A stretch of DNA of 64,000 nucleotides from a virus: the IMG/VR virus record IMGVR_UViG_3300021602_000003, positions 102,257 to 166,256 of that record. One strand, given 5' to 3'. Positions 15,687 through 24,498 of this stretch are shown piece after piece (the stretch's first letter is position 1; each line of letters starts with the position of its first letter). The translations under genes and the position numbers were made by a program. The notes beneath the pieces are model-generated. The model worked only from the letters and a program-made list of their open reading frames with translations. It ran no database searches and was not told the origin of the DNA.

Positions 15687-16853
15687 ATGATAAATGTTGC
15701 AAAGACTATTTATTTCGGATGTGATCCGACAAGTCAGTCACACGAGCTACCAGAAGCAGAAGTAATTCCGTACGGCGATTCTAACGCTGAAAGAAAGAAA
15801 CTCGAAGTAATCAGTAATCGATATTCAGATATCAAAGAATATGAAAATATACCTCTGCCGGGTTTTACACTACATAAAACTAAAAATAAGAATTATTCGA
15901 CTAGTACAAAATGGTTAGTTATTGATCCACGTGGAATATTAGTTAGCATAACTACTCAGAACCTAGAAGAGATATTACATGTAACAGGTATCATCGAAGG
16001 ACTAATACAGCAAAAGTGTGTATGGGCAAGAGAAGATTCTGATACAAAGATGAAATTGGTACCTATAAATTCCGATACATATCTTGAAGCAATTAAAAAT
16101 ACAGAACTACTAGATAGTAAAGTAAATATACAAGACGTATCTATCGGCGATACTGTTCTTTTACAGAATGGTTTACAAGGCAGATATATGGGTGTAGCAT
16201 CGTTATATGGCACACTGAATAATTACACAACACCTGCCGACTATAAAACACAAACATATTTACGTAGGCAGATCCTAGAAGTAGGGCCGGATAAATTTTA
16301 TTATAATGCAGATCTGAAAATACTGAAAATTATTGAAAAAGATACGACAGGAATGACAAGAGCTCAAGCTATAAAACAATTGAACGAATCTATTCAAAGA
16401 AAGAATTCGTATTTTGGTAGCTCATATCAAATGACACTGAATCATGCACATTATTTTTCTGGAGACGGCTTAATTAAATATGTATCTGATATTTCTGTGC
16501 CTAAGGTAGATATAACTCTAGAAGAAATAGATATCGTTGAAGCAGCAGAATTGTTTGCTAGTGCAAGAACATGCGAAGATATAGGTGTGCTAATATTGGA
16601 GAAAACAAATAAAACTAGATATATAATAGATCTGCCATATATCTGGGGATCTGCTGTTCTTCCTTCGGGAAAATTTAAAATATGTAATATAGTAGCTAAT
16701 AAAAATGCAGAAGATATTCATAAGATTACATTAGGGAAGCCTAGACGATCTATATTTGCATCCGCCAAACAAACAAATGATGAATACAGTTTGGCAGATT
16801 TCAAGAAGTTCTATAAAATGATTAAGTACGTAAGAAAAGAAACATACATTTAA
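15687..16853 (+). CDS. Unknown conserved phage protein
   Basis: 388 residues, mixed alpha/beta composition, no catalytic motif recognised. A segment at about 150-170 (VSIGDTVLLQNGLQGRYMG) looks like a small beta-barrel (KOW/SH3-like). Ends eight bases before the MazG-like gene; probably transcribed from 15397. Confidence 0.7.
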   Translation: MINVAKTIYFGCDPTSQSHELPEAEVIPYGDSNAERKKLEVISNRYSDIKEYENIPLPGFTLHKTKNKNYSTSTKWLVIDPRGILVSITTQNLEEILHVTGIIEGLIQQKCVWAREDSDTKMKLVPINSDTYLEAIKNTELLDSKVNIQDVSIGDTVLLQNGLQGRYMGVASLYGTLNNYTTPADYKTQTYLRRQILEVGPDKFYYNADLKILKIIEKDTTGMTRAQAIKQLNESIQRKNSYFGSSYQMTLNHAHYFSGDGLIKYVSDISVPKVDITLEEIDIVEAAELFASARTCEDIGVLILEKTNKTRYIIDLPYIWGSAVLPSGKFKICNIVANKNAEDIHKITLGKPRRSIFASAKQTNDEYSLADFKKFYKMIKYVRKETYI

Positions 16854-16861
16854 GGAAAATA

Positions 16862-17326
16862 ATGACAAAGAAAATTACAAATACAGTAGATTTGAATCTA
16901 TATACCAACTTCGTGGAAGCAATAACTAGTAAGGAGAGTGAAGATCTAACAACTTTTATGAATAGTTTGGATAGACTGGATGCTAACTTCGAAGTGTTTG
17001 AAGGTGGCGCCACTGCTAAACACGGGCCCGATGTAAATGTTTCGTTATTGATTACTGGAGCTATGGGTATGTGCGGTGAATCGGGGGAATTTAGCGAGAT
17101 TGTAAAAAAACTTATATTTCATTCCAAACCGCTAACACCTGAAGTTCACCAACATTTACAGAAAGAATTGGGTGATATTATTTTTTATTGGACGAATACT
17201 TGCCGCAGTCTGGGTGTAGACCCAAATACTATTATCCAGATGAATGTTGATAAATTGTCTTCGAGATACCCCGGCGGAGTATTTTCGGTAGAAAGATCGG
17301 AAAACCGCGAAGCGGGAGATATCTAA
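16862..17326 (+). CDS. MazG-like nucleotide pyrophosphohydrolase
   Basis: 154 residues. The MazG helix pattern is present: GESGEFSEIVKK (about 75-86), KELGDIIFYWTN (about 101-112), then NVDKLSSRYPGG. These enzymes hydrolyse (d)NTPs or related signals such as ppGpp. Phage MazG proteins are thought to alter nucleotide pools or the stringent response. Ribosome site TAAGGA. A second, different MazG-like gene lies at 49855. Confidence 0.85.
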   Translation: MTKKITNTVDLNLYTNFVEAITSKESEDLTTFMNSLDRLDANFEVFEGGATAKHGPDVNVSLLITGAMGMCGESGEFSEIVKKLIFHSKPLTPEVHQHLQKELGDIIFYWTNTCRSLGVDPNTIIQMNVDKLSSRYPGGVFSVERSENREAGDI

Positions 17327-17356
17327 CATATAATATCACCTATTTCTTTTATTTAT

Positions 17357-17364
17357 GATAAATA
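17357..17364 (+). promoter_or_regulatory. T4-type late promoter
   Basis: GATAAATA 15 bases before ATG 17380, with AGGAGG between: a late promoter dedicated to the endonuclease gene. Confidence 0.6.
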
Positions 17365-17379
17365 AGTAGGAGGCATATT

Positions 17380-18288
17380 ATGAACAAGACATCTAAATTT
17401 TTAGAAATGATAGCAAGAGTTAGGTTGGACAGGGCAACCGTATATAATTATGACAATGTGAATTATGTAAATAATTCTACTAAAATTAAAATCGGGTGTC
17501 CTGTGCACGGTGAATTCGAACAGCGACCAGCAGATCACAGATCTAATTCCGGTTGTCCCGAGTGTGGAAGACTTAAGGCTATAGAAACTAATTTAATAAA
17601 ATATGGAACAACAAATCCAGCATCATCTAAAATCATTAAAGATAAGATCCGGGCAATATTTATAAAGAAATATGATGGAATAGATAATCCTTCTAAAGTA
17701 GCGTCAGTTAAATTACAGAAAGAAGATACTTGTTTAAAGAACTACGGTGTTAAACACCCGTGGCAGTCATCGGAGATACAGGATCGTAAGAAATTAACAA
17801 ATATCAACAGATATGGGTTTGAAAGCCCGATGAAGAATAAAGATATTTCTGCCAAGGCTGTTGCGACTAAAATTGCCAATGGCGGATTTGACCGATCGAA
17901 TTCGAGTAAAGAAGCAACCGAATATATCAGAAATTATATACGGGAGAAATCTTATATTATAGATCAGTGCGCGTATGCTGATTTCGAAGCCGGTCTATAT
18001 GAATGGGGGATTTATAAGAATGGTAGATGGATATTATACGACCTTGTTGTATTCGAACCAGGATACAGGGGCGATAAGACAAAAATTGTCGAAATACTTG
18101 AATATCACGGCCCATTCCATTATAATACAGAGGAAGTCGAGGTCCGAGGGGAAGATAATGCTTATCCTTGGAAAACAAACAGGACGACAATTAAAGAGAG
18201 TTATGATAGAGATGTCGAAAAAGAAACAATAGGCAGAACAATGACATCAAATTATAATATAGTATGGTCTAAAGAAGGAGATATTTAA
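17380..18288 (+). CDS. Homing endonuclease-like protein (Zn ribbon, KYG repeats, nuclease tail)
   Basis: 302 residues. An N-terminal zinc ribbon (CPVHGEFEQ...CPECG, about 39-63) is followed by three repeats of the type KYGTTNP / NYGVKHP / RYGFESP, a likely DNA-binding array. A C-terminal domain carries LYEWGIY...WILYDLVVFE and IVEILEYHGPFHY. The same architecture and C-terminal domain recur on the minus strand at 54746. I take the C-terminus as the nuclease domain; catalytic residues are not proven. Own late promoter and ribosome site mark it as an inserted cassette. Confidence 0.75.
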   Translation: MNKTSKFLEMIARVRLDRATVYNYDNVNYVNNSTKIKIGCPVHGEFEQRPADHRSNSGCPECGRLKAIETNLIKYGTTNPASSKIIKDKIRAIFIKKYDGIDNPSKVASVKLQKEDTCLKNYGVKHPWQSSEIQDRKKLTNINRYGFESPMKNKDISAKAVATKIANGGFDRSNSSKEATEYIRNYIREKSYIIDQCAYADFEAGLYEWGIYKNGRWILYDLVVFEPGYRGDKTKIVEILEYHGPFHYNTEEVEVRGEDNAYPWKTNRTTIKESYDRDVEKETIGRTMTSNYNIVWSKEGDI

Positions 18289-18593
18289 TGAGTTTTAAAA
18301 AACTGTGTAGGAAATTGCTTAACTGGATACACTCCGATGAGGCAAATTTGATAGGATCGGACCCGCGGCCATTAAGAAAACACAACGCAATGCTTTCAAA
18401 CGGTGAATTCGAAGATTCATCTGGTTTGTCGTTTGTTGTATATTCGGCAAAGGGCGGCGGCAAGATAATTCAAACAGTAAGTTATGATCGATTAATGGAT
18501 ACAAGAAAGACAGGCCTGTACATTATTGCTAACGATGATGATTTCGGGGAAGAACTTTCGCAAATTATCACAAGAGAGATGTTGTCAAGATAA
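18288..18593 (+). CDS. Unknown conserved phage protein
   Basis: 101 residues, no recognised motif; middle segment SGLSFVVYSAKGGGKIIQ. Overlaps the endonuclease by one base and the deaminase by one base, yet has its own GGAG site. Confidence 0.65.
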   Translation: MSFKKLCRKLLNWIHSDEANLIGSDPRPLRKHNAMLSNGEFEDSSGLSFVVYSAKGGGKIIQTVSYDRLMDTRKTGLYIIANDDDFGEELSQIITREMLSR

Positions 18594-19054
18594 TGGATGT
18601 ACTAAACCCAAAATGGGCCAGCCGCCTATTAGGAATGGCTAAAGATGTGTCGACTTGGTCCAAAGACGAATCGACCAAAGTAGGTGCAGTTATTACTACA
18701 TTAGATGGTTCTCCAGTTTCTTGGGGGTTTAATGGTATGGCTAAAGGTATAGATGATACTGTAGAGGAACGTAAAGAAAGACCCCTTAAGTATAAATGGA
18801 TGTGCCATGCCGAACGCAATGCTATGGATTTATCTCCACGTGCTGACTTAACTGACTGTGTTATGTTTGTTACATTCTCACCGTGTACTAATTGCGCCCA
18901 GTCTATTATTCAACGTGGCATTAAGACAGTTGTTATTGATGCACAATTCACGGCCGAGAAGTCTCCCGAAAGATGGCAAGAAGATATGCTTGTTGCTTTG
19001 GAAATGATGAAAGAATCCGGAGTAAAAGTTTTTGCATATCCGTCCGAAGGTTGA
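18593..19054 (+). CDS. Deoxycytidylate (dCMP) deaminase
   Basis: 153 residues of the cytidine/dCMP deaminase family. Zinc and catalytic residues are His72 and Glu74 (CHAE) and Cys98/Cys101 (PCTNC). It converts dCMP to dUMP for dTMP synthesis. The promoter for the following genes overlaps its stop codon. Confidence 0.92.
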   Translation: MDVLNPKWASRLLGMAKDVSTWSKDESTKVGAVITTLDGSPVSWGFNGMAKGIDDTVEERKERPLKYKWMCHAERNAMDLSPRADLTDCVMFVTFSPCTNCAQSIIQRGIKTVVIDAQFTAEKSPERWQEDMLVALEMMKESGVKVFAYPSEG

Positions 19055-19079
19055 CCCATCAGTGTATATATAGTAAAAT
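19051..19079 (+). promoter_or_regulatory. Sigma70-like promoter
   Basis: TTGACC, 17 bases, TAAAAT, overlapping the deaminase stop. Heads a run of small genes from 19106. Confidence 0.65.
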
Positions 19080-19105
19080 AAACACTTATTTATAGAAAGC
19101 GTAAT

Positions 19106-19372
19106 ATGATCAAGCAAATCACAAAGTTAGAAACAGCTAACCTTAAAGAAAAAAATGCAATTCATTCCTTCCGCGTAACCATCCGTGACCGCGAACATTT
19201 TTATAAAATCGTAAACTGGTTGAATACAAATGTTGGGAAAGGTTCGGATAAGTGGACTATGGAAGGCCGTGTATTGAAAACCATCTCTACAGGCAAGACT
19301 GTTAGTCCGAAAATTTATATTTTCCAAGAAGATTTTGACACAGGATCGGCACTGTATCTTAGTTTAATCTGA
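19106..19372 (+). CDS. Unknown small conserved phage protein
   Basis: 88 residues, basic N-terminal half, single domain; no motif recognised. First gene of the small-gene run; overlaps the next by one base. Confidence 0.7.
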   Translation: MIKQITKLETANLKEKNAIHSFRVTIRDREHFYKIVNWLNTNVGKGSDKWTMEGRVLKTISTGKTVSPKIYIFQEDFDTGSALYLSLI

Positions 19373-19668
19373 TGGCATTATATACACCGGGTTTCGTCGT
19401 ATCCGACGGCATCATTATAGGTATACCTTTTATCGAAAGTATTGATCTTCGCATTGAAGAAGGCGAAGAAATAATTGATAAATTAAAAGGTGATGTCAAG
19501 TTTAATATAAGAACAACATCTGGAAAAGAATATACGTTGTCGATGTCACAACATTTGGTCACATTGAAAGATTATTCTATTCCTGCCAATGAAAAAGTAT
19601 TGGGTCAGTCTATTTTAGAAAAATGGTGTCATGTTATGGAGAATAAATGTGGTAACCTTACCCGCTGA
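19372..19668 (+). CDS. Unknown small phage protein
   Basis: 98 residues, beta-rich (IIIGIPFIESIDLRIEEG), no motif recognised. Overlaps the next gene by 20 bases. Confidence 0.65.
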   Translation: MALYTPGFVVSDGIIIGIPFIESIDLRIEEGEEIIDKLKGDVKFNIRTTSGKEYTLSMSQHLVTLKDYSIPANEKVLGQSILEKWCHVMENKCGNLTR

Positions 19669-19897
19669 TTTTGTTGCAACCAAATATACGGGATATTTCT
19701 GGAATTTAAAAGAACAGAAGCTCTACTCTATTAAGGTAGATGGCATTCTTAAGCCAATAAAGAAATATCCGCCCAATCAATGGAATCATTTTGTGGATGC
19801 ATACAGGGTGTCTGTTAAAGGACATCGGCGTGCATTAATGATAGATTATCTAAAGAAACTCGTACCATCGAATTCAGTTATACCATTGGAGAAGTAA
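19649..19897 (+). CDS. Unknown small phage protein (GTG start)
   Basis: 82 residues. I choose GTG 19649 because GGAG lies seven bases upstream; the earlier ATG at 19631 has no ribosome site and lies deeper in the previous gene. Basic, with KEQKLYSIKVDGILKPIK and YRVSVKGHRRA segments. Function unknown. Confidence 0.65.
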   Translation: MVTLPADFVATKYTGYFWNLKEQKLYSIKVDGILKPIKKYPPNQWNHFVDAYRVSVKGHRRALMIDYLKKLVPSNSVIPLEK

Positions 19898-20140
19898 ATG
19901 AAGCAAGAAGGCAAATGCATTGTCGGTGACCCAATATCTGTTGATAGCTACACAGCAGATTGGATATCAGTAAAATTACATCCTACCATGTTTTACCGCC
20001 GGCTAAATGAAATCCAAAAAGGATTCAAATCGGTAAAGGGGCTTTATGCCGAACTCGACATGGGACAATATGTTGTCCTACGTTTTTCTGAAAAGGATGA
20101 TGTTACAGCATTCTATAAGCGACATCATATGTATGTATAA
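19898..20140 (+). CDS. Unknown small phage protein
   Basis: 80 residues, no recognised motif. Directly abuts both neighbours; GGAG in the end of the upstream gene is the ribosome site. Confidence 0.65.
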   Translation: MKQEGKCIVGDPISVDSYTADWISVKLHPTMFYRRLNEIQKGFKSVKGLYAELDMGQYVVLRFSEKDDVTAFYKRHHMYV

Positions 20141-20748
20141 TGGACAAATCTCTATACACAGACGAATTTAGGACATTTAAATTCTTACAGTTTTCGCCTA
20201 GTGCTGTAGACTATTATAAGAAAACGACAAAAATATTAAATAGTATGCGACCGGAAGATCAGGAAGATAATCCCGATTTTGTATGGAAGTGTCGTGTCGA
20301 GTTTGTAGAGCAATTAATGGATTTTAGAGATAGCTCGCTGCATATAGTCGAGCAACCGAGTCCAAGTAGTAGTCAGGTAACATTTAAGAACGAACTTATA
20401 CTACAATACGAGGATGCACGCATATACACGTTAGATAATCCCGTAATCTTCTATGGCCATCCTTTGATGCCTGCCACAAGAAGATTAGCAGAAGGCAGTG
20501 ATATATCCGAGATAGAGGATGAAGACAGAATACCTAAATATTATTTATGTTCCGAAGAATATATGATTTCTGTCAATTTATTAGATAGTAGGATCTTCCC
20601 AATTTATCACCCTGGGTTGATAAGATCGGCAACAATAGAAAATTCTTTATTTACTGCTATATTTTATGATAAGGAATGGGCTTCTAAGTTTCAGAGAGCC
20701 ATAACGAAATATTTTAAAAAGGATTCTTCTACAAAATCAGCATTATAG
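20140..20748 (+). CDS. Unknown phage protein
   Basis: 202 residues, mixed composition, acidic middle (SDISEIEDEDR). No recognised domain. Last gene before a late-type promoter. Confidence 0.7.
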   Translation: MDKSLYTDEFRTFKFLQFSPSAVDYYKKTTKILNSMRPEDQEDNPDFVWKCRVEFVEQLMDFRDSSLHIVEQPSPSSSQVTFKNELILQYEDARIYTLDNPVIFYGHPLMPATRRLAEGSDISEIEDEDRIPKYYLCSEEYMISVNLLDSRIFPIYHPGLIRSATIENSLFTAIFYDKEWASKFQRAITKYFKKDSSTKSAL

Positions 20749-20766
20749 GGGTTGCAGTAATCTTAA

Positions 20767-20774
20767 CATAAATA
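20767..20774 (+). promoter_or_regulatory. T4-type late promoter (variant)
   Basis: CATAAATA 17 bases before ATG 20792, with AAGGAG between. The first base differs from the usual G or T. Confidence 0.5.
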
Positions 20775-20791
20775 CATCAATAAGGAGTATC

Positions 20792-21040
20792 ATGCACCCT
20801 TTTCTAGATGCAAGTAAATTAACGGACGAAGAAATAATTGAACGATTAGGTCGAGCATATACATATATGAACGCTCAAGTAATGTTAGGACATAATCCTA
20901 CTGTTCATAGTATCAAAGAAGTAATACAGACATTAGAGGATGCTCGTTTAGAGAGGCAACAAAAGAGTTCAGAAGATGAATTTAATAAGAAGTATCCTGA
21001 TAAAAATAAGCCACTCGAATTAGGAAAATTAGATGATTAA
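20792..21040 (+). CDS. Small conserved T4-like phage protein
   Basis: 82 residues, helical. The segment LTDEEIIERLGRAYTYMNAQ and the SIKEVIQTLEDARLER helix look like a conserved small protein of T4-like phages, but I know no function. Strong ribosome site (AAGGAG). Confidence 0.75.
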   Translation: MHPFLDASKLTDEEIIERLGRAYTYMNAQVMLGHNPTVHSIKEVIQTLEDARLERQQKSSEDEFNKKYPDKNKPLELGKLDD

Positions 21041-21746
21041 AAAAGGACGCCATCTTATCAAAAGTCATATGACGTTGGAATATGACTTTACAGGTATTAG
21101 GATACGAGATAGTGATCTAATACCTGTAGACTGGAAATTAACTATTGATCTTGTTGCTACCGGAAAAAAAGGTAAGGCAAAAGAACTCGTAGAATATGAC
21201 GCAAGCATAACGTATCAAAAGATTTATTTTTGGTTAGATACGAATTTACCAAATATTGTAGTAGTGAATGTAAATAATGAAGACGATCTGTATATTGCTA
21301 ATTTATCGAGCAATATAATGATGTATTGCCCAGATATACCTAACGACGATATGCTTATACAGTTGTTACATTCTAAGATATCGGCATTAGCATTTCCTAA
21401 TTTAATGGTGGGAGAGATACATTTAAAAGCAAGTGATACAGCACTCCAATATACATACGATTGCACAGACGGTAATTATATACTTCCTATGACAACATCT
21501 GAATACTATGCAGAAGGCACTACACGCGATAAGATGCCATGGTGGATAAGAGATGACGGGTTTTGTTTTGAATTCGTAAGACCGTTAGATAATAAATTAA
21601 CAGACGAAGAACTATTCAAGGATATAGTTGATCCAATGAGCGAGTTTCATCGTATTGTGACAGAAGTAGCAGAAATACCTATGAGCATACTAAATGAGCC
21701 TGCTAGAATTGTACAGATAGAAAAATGGAAACCAAAGAAAGTTTAA
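21033..21746 (+). CDS. Unknown conserved phage protein
   Basis: 237 residues, alpha/beta, no motif recognised. Overlaps the neighbours by 8 and 22 bases, so expression is coupled to the 20792 gene and the DnaE-like fragment. Confidence 0.7.
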   Translation: MIKKGRHLIKSHMTLEYDFTGIRIRDSDLIPVDWKLTIDLVATGKKGKAKELVEYDASITYQKIYFWLDTNLPNIVVVNVNNEDDLYIANLSSNIMMYCPDIPNDDMLIQLLHSKISALAFPNLMVGEIHLKASDTALQYTYDCTDGNYILPMTTSEYYAEGTTRDKMPWWIRDDGFCFEFVRPLDNKLTDEELFKDIVDPMSEFHRIVTEVAEIPMSILNEPARIVQIEKWKPKKV

Positions 21747-22258
21747 GAACTAATCTATACGGACAAGCCATACTCTCTGATACTGACCTCAGAGAGTTGC
21801 TACTCCAGGGAAAGAATATAAGTCATTTAAATGTTATATTCAATGAAGAGATAGATTTATTCAAACAGTATCAATCAATGTTACTGCCCGAAACTATTAC
21901 ATTTTTAGATGCCCCTGAGGAGAAGTTAACATTTGATGAGTTCCATCACAAATGTGCAGACGAATGGATATTTCCAATTATCTATCAGCAAATAGATGTA
22001 CGTGCGTGGTTATATGATAAATGTACGACACAAGAAGAAATAAATAGAGTAGACGAAGAGTATCTACTTTACGAGGAACGAGAATTGATTATGCTATTAA
22101 GACTATTCATCTTTCTCATTGATTATATGAGAAAGAATAAATTTGTTTGGGGTGTTGGCAGAGGTAGTTCTACTAGTTCTTATATATTATATTTGATAGG
22201 TACACATCGTATTAATTCGATAAAATATAATTTAGATATAAGAGATTTTTTAAAATAG
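21725..22258 (+). CDS. DNA polymerase III alpha-like fragment
   Basis: 177 residues. The last 40 residues (about 138-177) read VWGVGRGSSTSSYILYLIG...NLDIRDFLK. This mirrors the bacterial DnaE/PolC segment GxxRGSAAGSLVAY...FERFLN, part of the polymerase palm. The rest of a DnaE (about 1,100 residues) is absent, and the phage has its own family B polymerase. So this is not a polymerase; it may be a nucleotide- or DNA-binding module. Similar fragments seem to occur in other T4-like phages. Confidence 0.65.
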   Translation: METKESLRTNLYGQAILSDTDLRELLLQGKNISHLNVIFNEEIDLFKQYQSMLLPETITFLDAPEEKLTFDEFHHKCADEWIFPIIYQQIDVRAWLYDKCTTQEEINRVDEEYLLYEERELIMLLRLFIFLIDYMRKNKFVWGVGRGSSTSSYILYLIGTHRINSIKYNLDIRDFLK

Positions 22259-22276
22259 TTTTTATAAGGAAAAGAT

Positions 22277-22621
22277 ATGGCTCGACATGTATCATACAGA
22301 GGTGCGACAATAGATATGGAATCTCTAAGTCGCGAAAATGAGAAGATTCCTGCAATTGGTAATATGAAGGTCAATGCAAGAGGCGACCAAATTAACCGTG
22401 GTGTAATAACAAAAACAGCAGATCAAATAGCCAGAGATAATCACCGGGTTCAAACTGTTATTACAAATACGGGGTTAAAAGGTAAGCAGCCTATTGTACC
22501 CGATATCCAAATGGAAGCACCTAAGGCGCCTAAAGCAGTTAAAGCACCCAAAGTAGTGCCTAAAGAAACCGAGTTACCTTCTGGTGATATTATTGTTGAA
22601 GGGGATAACGATGGAAAATAA
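22277..22621 (+). CDS. Conserved T4-like phage protein with K/P-rich tail
   Basis: 114 residues. The N-terminal 70 residues contain the NMKVNARGDQINRG segment I associate with a conserved T4-like phage family; the C-terminal part is a Lys/Pro/Ala-rich linker. Function unknown. Ribosome site AAGGAAA. Overlaps the next gene. Confidence 0.75.
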   Translation: MARHVSYRGATIDMESLSRENEKIPAIGNMKVNARGDQINRGVITKTADQIARDNHRVQTVITNTGLKGKQPIVPDIQMEAPKAPKAVKAPKVVPKETELPSGDIIVEGDNDGK

Positions 22622-22805
22622 TATCACAAAAGTGTGGGAAAAAGACGGAAAACTATATGGCAGGACCGCACCAGGTAGGCCCTTTCAAATTTATAATCTT
22701 CAGTGTACACTTGAATCTATTTTAGAGTATGATTTCAGCAATGTGGTAGAAGGTCGTGAATTAGTTAAACAATATATCAAGTCAGAGGATACAAATGCGA
22801 ATTAA
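22611..22805 (+). CDS. Unknown small phage protein
   Basis: 64 residues from ATG 22611, with GGGG six bases upstream; an earlier in-frame start at 22584 lies deep in the previous gene. No motif. Overlaps the co-chaperonin by 11 bases. Confidence 0.65.
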   Translation: MENNITKVWEKDGKLYGRTAPGRPFQIYNLQCTLESILEYDFSNVVEGRELVKQYIKSEDTNAN

Positions 22806-23139
22806 AGCATTAAAAGGTAAAGTACTGGTAACAGATTTAGAACGCGGTTCTAGACTTATAAATGGAATTATTATTCCTGATGATAATGGTAAGAGCGAAG
22901 GCATTCGCCCTCGCTGGGGCCGAGTATATTCGATTGGTGAAGGTATCGATGAAATTTCTGTTGGACAATGGATATTGGTCGAGAATGGTCGCTGGACTCG
23001 CATGTTAAAGATAAGAGAAGACGATGGCACTTATATACAGGTATGGGGTGTAGAATGGCCTAAATCTGTTATGCTTGTATCGGACGAAGATCCTGATATG
23101 AATATATTTTCTGAATTTACTACATCACACGCATTTTAG
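22795..23139 (+). CDS. GroES-like co-chaperonin (gp31-type)
   Basis: 114 residues, near the size of T4 gp31 (111). The fold pattern fits a Cpn10: IKALKGKVLVTD at the start, a mobile-loop region ending in NGIIIPDD (GroES has GGIVL), RWGRVYSIGEGIDEISVGQWILVENG, and a MLVSDED ending. T4 gp31 replaces GroES so that host GroEL can fold the major capsid protein. That role is likely here. It overlaps the preceding gene and is followed by a terminator-like hairpin. Confidence 0.82.
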   Translation: MRIKALKGKVLVTDLERGSRLINGIIIPDDNGKSEGIRPRWGRVYSIGEGIDEISVGQWILVENGRWTRMLKIREDDGTYIQVWGVEWPKSVMLVSDEDPDMNIFSEFTTSHAF

Positions 23140-23161
23140 GCCTGCATTAGCCGAAAGTCTT

Positions 23162-23190
23162 GCATAGCATGTCTTGCTATGCTATTATTT
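23162..23190 (+). terminator. Terminator-like hairpin
   Basis: GCATAGCA, loop TGTCT, TGCTATGC, then TATTATTT. Perfect 8-bp stem but an imperfect T-tract; lies between the co-chaperonin and gp44. Confidence 0.5.
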
Positions 23191-23209
23191 GTCAATTAAG
23201 AAAGAACAT

Positions 23210-24148
23210 ATGAAGAATCTGTGGACAGAAGTATATAGACCCAAGACGATAGGAGACTATGTCTTCAAAGATCAAAAACAAAAGAAGCAAATAGAGAAGT
23301 GGATAGAGAGTGGTGCACTTCCACATATCTTGTTGTCAGGGTCTCCGGGTACGGGTAAATCAACCTTAGTGAAAGTTCTGTTAAATGAACTAGGCGTAGA
23401 TCCTTTTGATGTATTAGAAGTAAACGCATCTAGGGATAACGGTGTAGATTTTATTAGAGATACTATTACTCGATTTTCTGAAACAATGGGTGTGGGAGAT
23501 ATAAAGTATATATTTCTAGATGAAGCAGACGGTCTTTCGGCACCAGCACAGGGTATTTTGAGAGGCACATTAGAAAAGTATGCAGGGTCTGTAAGATTCT
23601 TACTTACATGTAATCATCCACACAAGATTATAGATGCGATTAAATCCAGATGTGAAATTGGTCGTATGCATATAGAGAAATTAGATACAAGCGAATTTTA
23701 TATGCGATTGGTTAATGTGCTGGATAAAGAAAACGTCGAAATTGACCCAGATGCATTAGAAGCTATAGTACAGAAGACATATCCCGACCTACGCCGCGGG
23801 ATTAGCATGATTCAGGCTAATTCCTTCAATGGAAAGCTAAATTCTCCCGACGCAGACTCTGAGGTTGTATCCGATTACAAGACTGATATGGTAGTGTTAT
23901 TCAAGGCAGGTAGATATACAGATGCTCGTAAGCTGATATGCGAAAAAATCAGTAAAGACGAATATGATGATGTATATACATTCATGTATAAGAATTTAGA
24001 AATTTGGAGTGAAAATGATATAGAACAGAGTAGACTGATTATTGCAATTAGAAATGGATTAATCAATCATACTATGTGTTCTGATATTGAATTAAATCTT
24101 AGTGCAACTTTATGTGAACTTGAAATGATTTCGAAAGGTATTTTATGA
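23210..24148 (+). CDS. gp44: Sliding-clamp loader large subunit (gp44)
   Basis: 312 residues from ATG 23210; an upstream in-frame start at 23174 lies in the hairpin. AAA+ ATPase: Walker A GSPGTGKST (44-52), Walker B IFLDEAD, sensor 1 LLTCNHP, and the SRC motif with the arginine finger. It loads the gp45 clamp (41328) onto primer ends. The small subunit gp62 was not recognised nearby. Confidence 0.93.
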   Translation: MKNLWTEVYRPKTIGDYVFKDQKQKKQIEKWIESGALPHILLSGSPGTGKSTLVKVLLNELGVDPFDVLEVNASRDNGVDFIRDTITRFSETMGVGDIKYIFLDEADGLSAPAQGILRGTLEKYAGSVRFLLTCNHPHKIIDAIKSRCEIGRMHIEKLDTSEFYMRLVNVLDKENVEIDPDALEAIVQKTYPDLRRGISMIQANSFNGKLNSPDADSEVVSDYKTDMVVLFKAGRYTDARKLICEKISKDEYDDVYTFMYKNLEIWSENDIEQSRLIIAIRNGLINHTMCSDIELNLSATLCELEMISKGIL

Positions 24149-24498
24149 GTAAAGAAAAAGTTTTTATTGTGTTGTCGCACAAGCACAGCCTGAAAAAGGG
24201 GTCCAAAACAGAATGGGAAGTCGCTGAATCAGCTGAATTTGTAAATCAACTAAGAAACAGACACATTACTATGTCTAGTGCAATCGGCGATTATCTTAAT
24301 AGGAAGATGATAAGCGGAGAAAGTAAAGGCATGGGCGAATACGCAAGGTTTGAAGAATACGTGTGGAAAAAATATCCAGAGCAAATGAAGTCGCTCGAAG
24401 AGGCATACTTTGATTTGCGTATATCTGCACCAGCGGAAATCCCGTTAGTTACAGATACTTTCGGAAATATACGGCCACGCACAGTGTTTGATGTATGA
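24145..24498 (+). CDS. Conserved T4-like phage protein
   Basis: 117 residues, overlapping gp44 by four bases. Begins KEKVFIVLSHKHSLKKG; a family I associate with T4-like phages of aquatic bacteria, function unknown. Its position after gp44 matches that of gp62 in T4, but I see no gp62 similarity. Confidence 0.7.
   Translation: MSKEKVFIVLSHKHSLKKGSKTEWEVAESAEFVNQLRNRHITMSSAIGDYLNRKMISGESKGMGEYARFEEYVWKKYPEQMKSLEEAYFDLRISAPAEIPLVTDTFGNIRPRTVFDV

Noticed and set aside
24145-24498. gp62 clamp-loader small subunit after gp44
   Set aside because: The position fits but there is no visible similarity to gp62.
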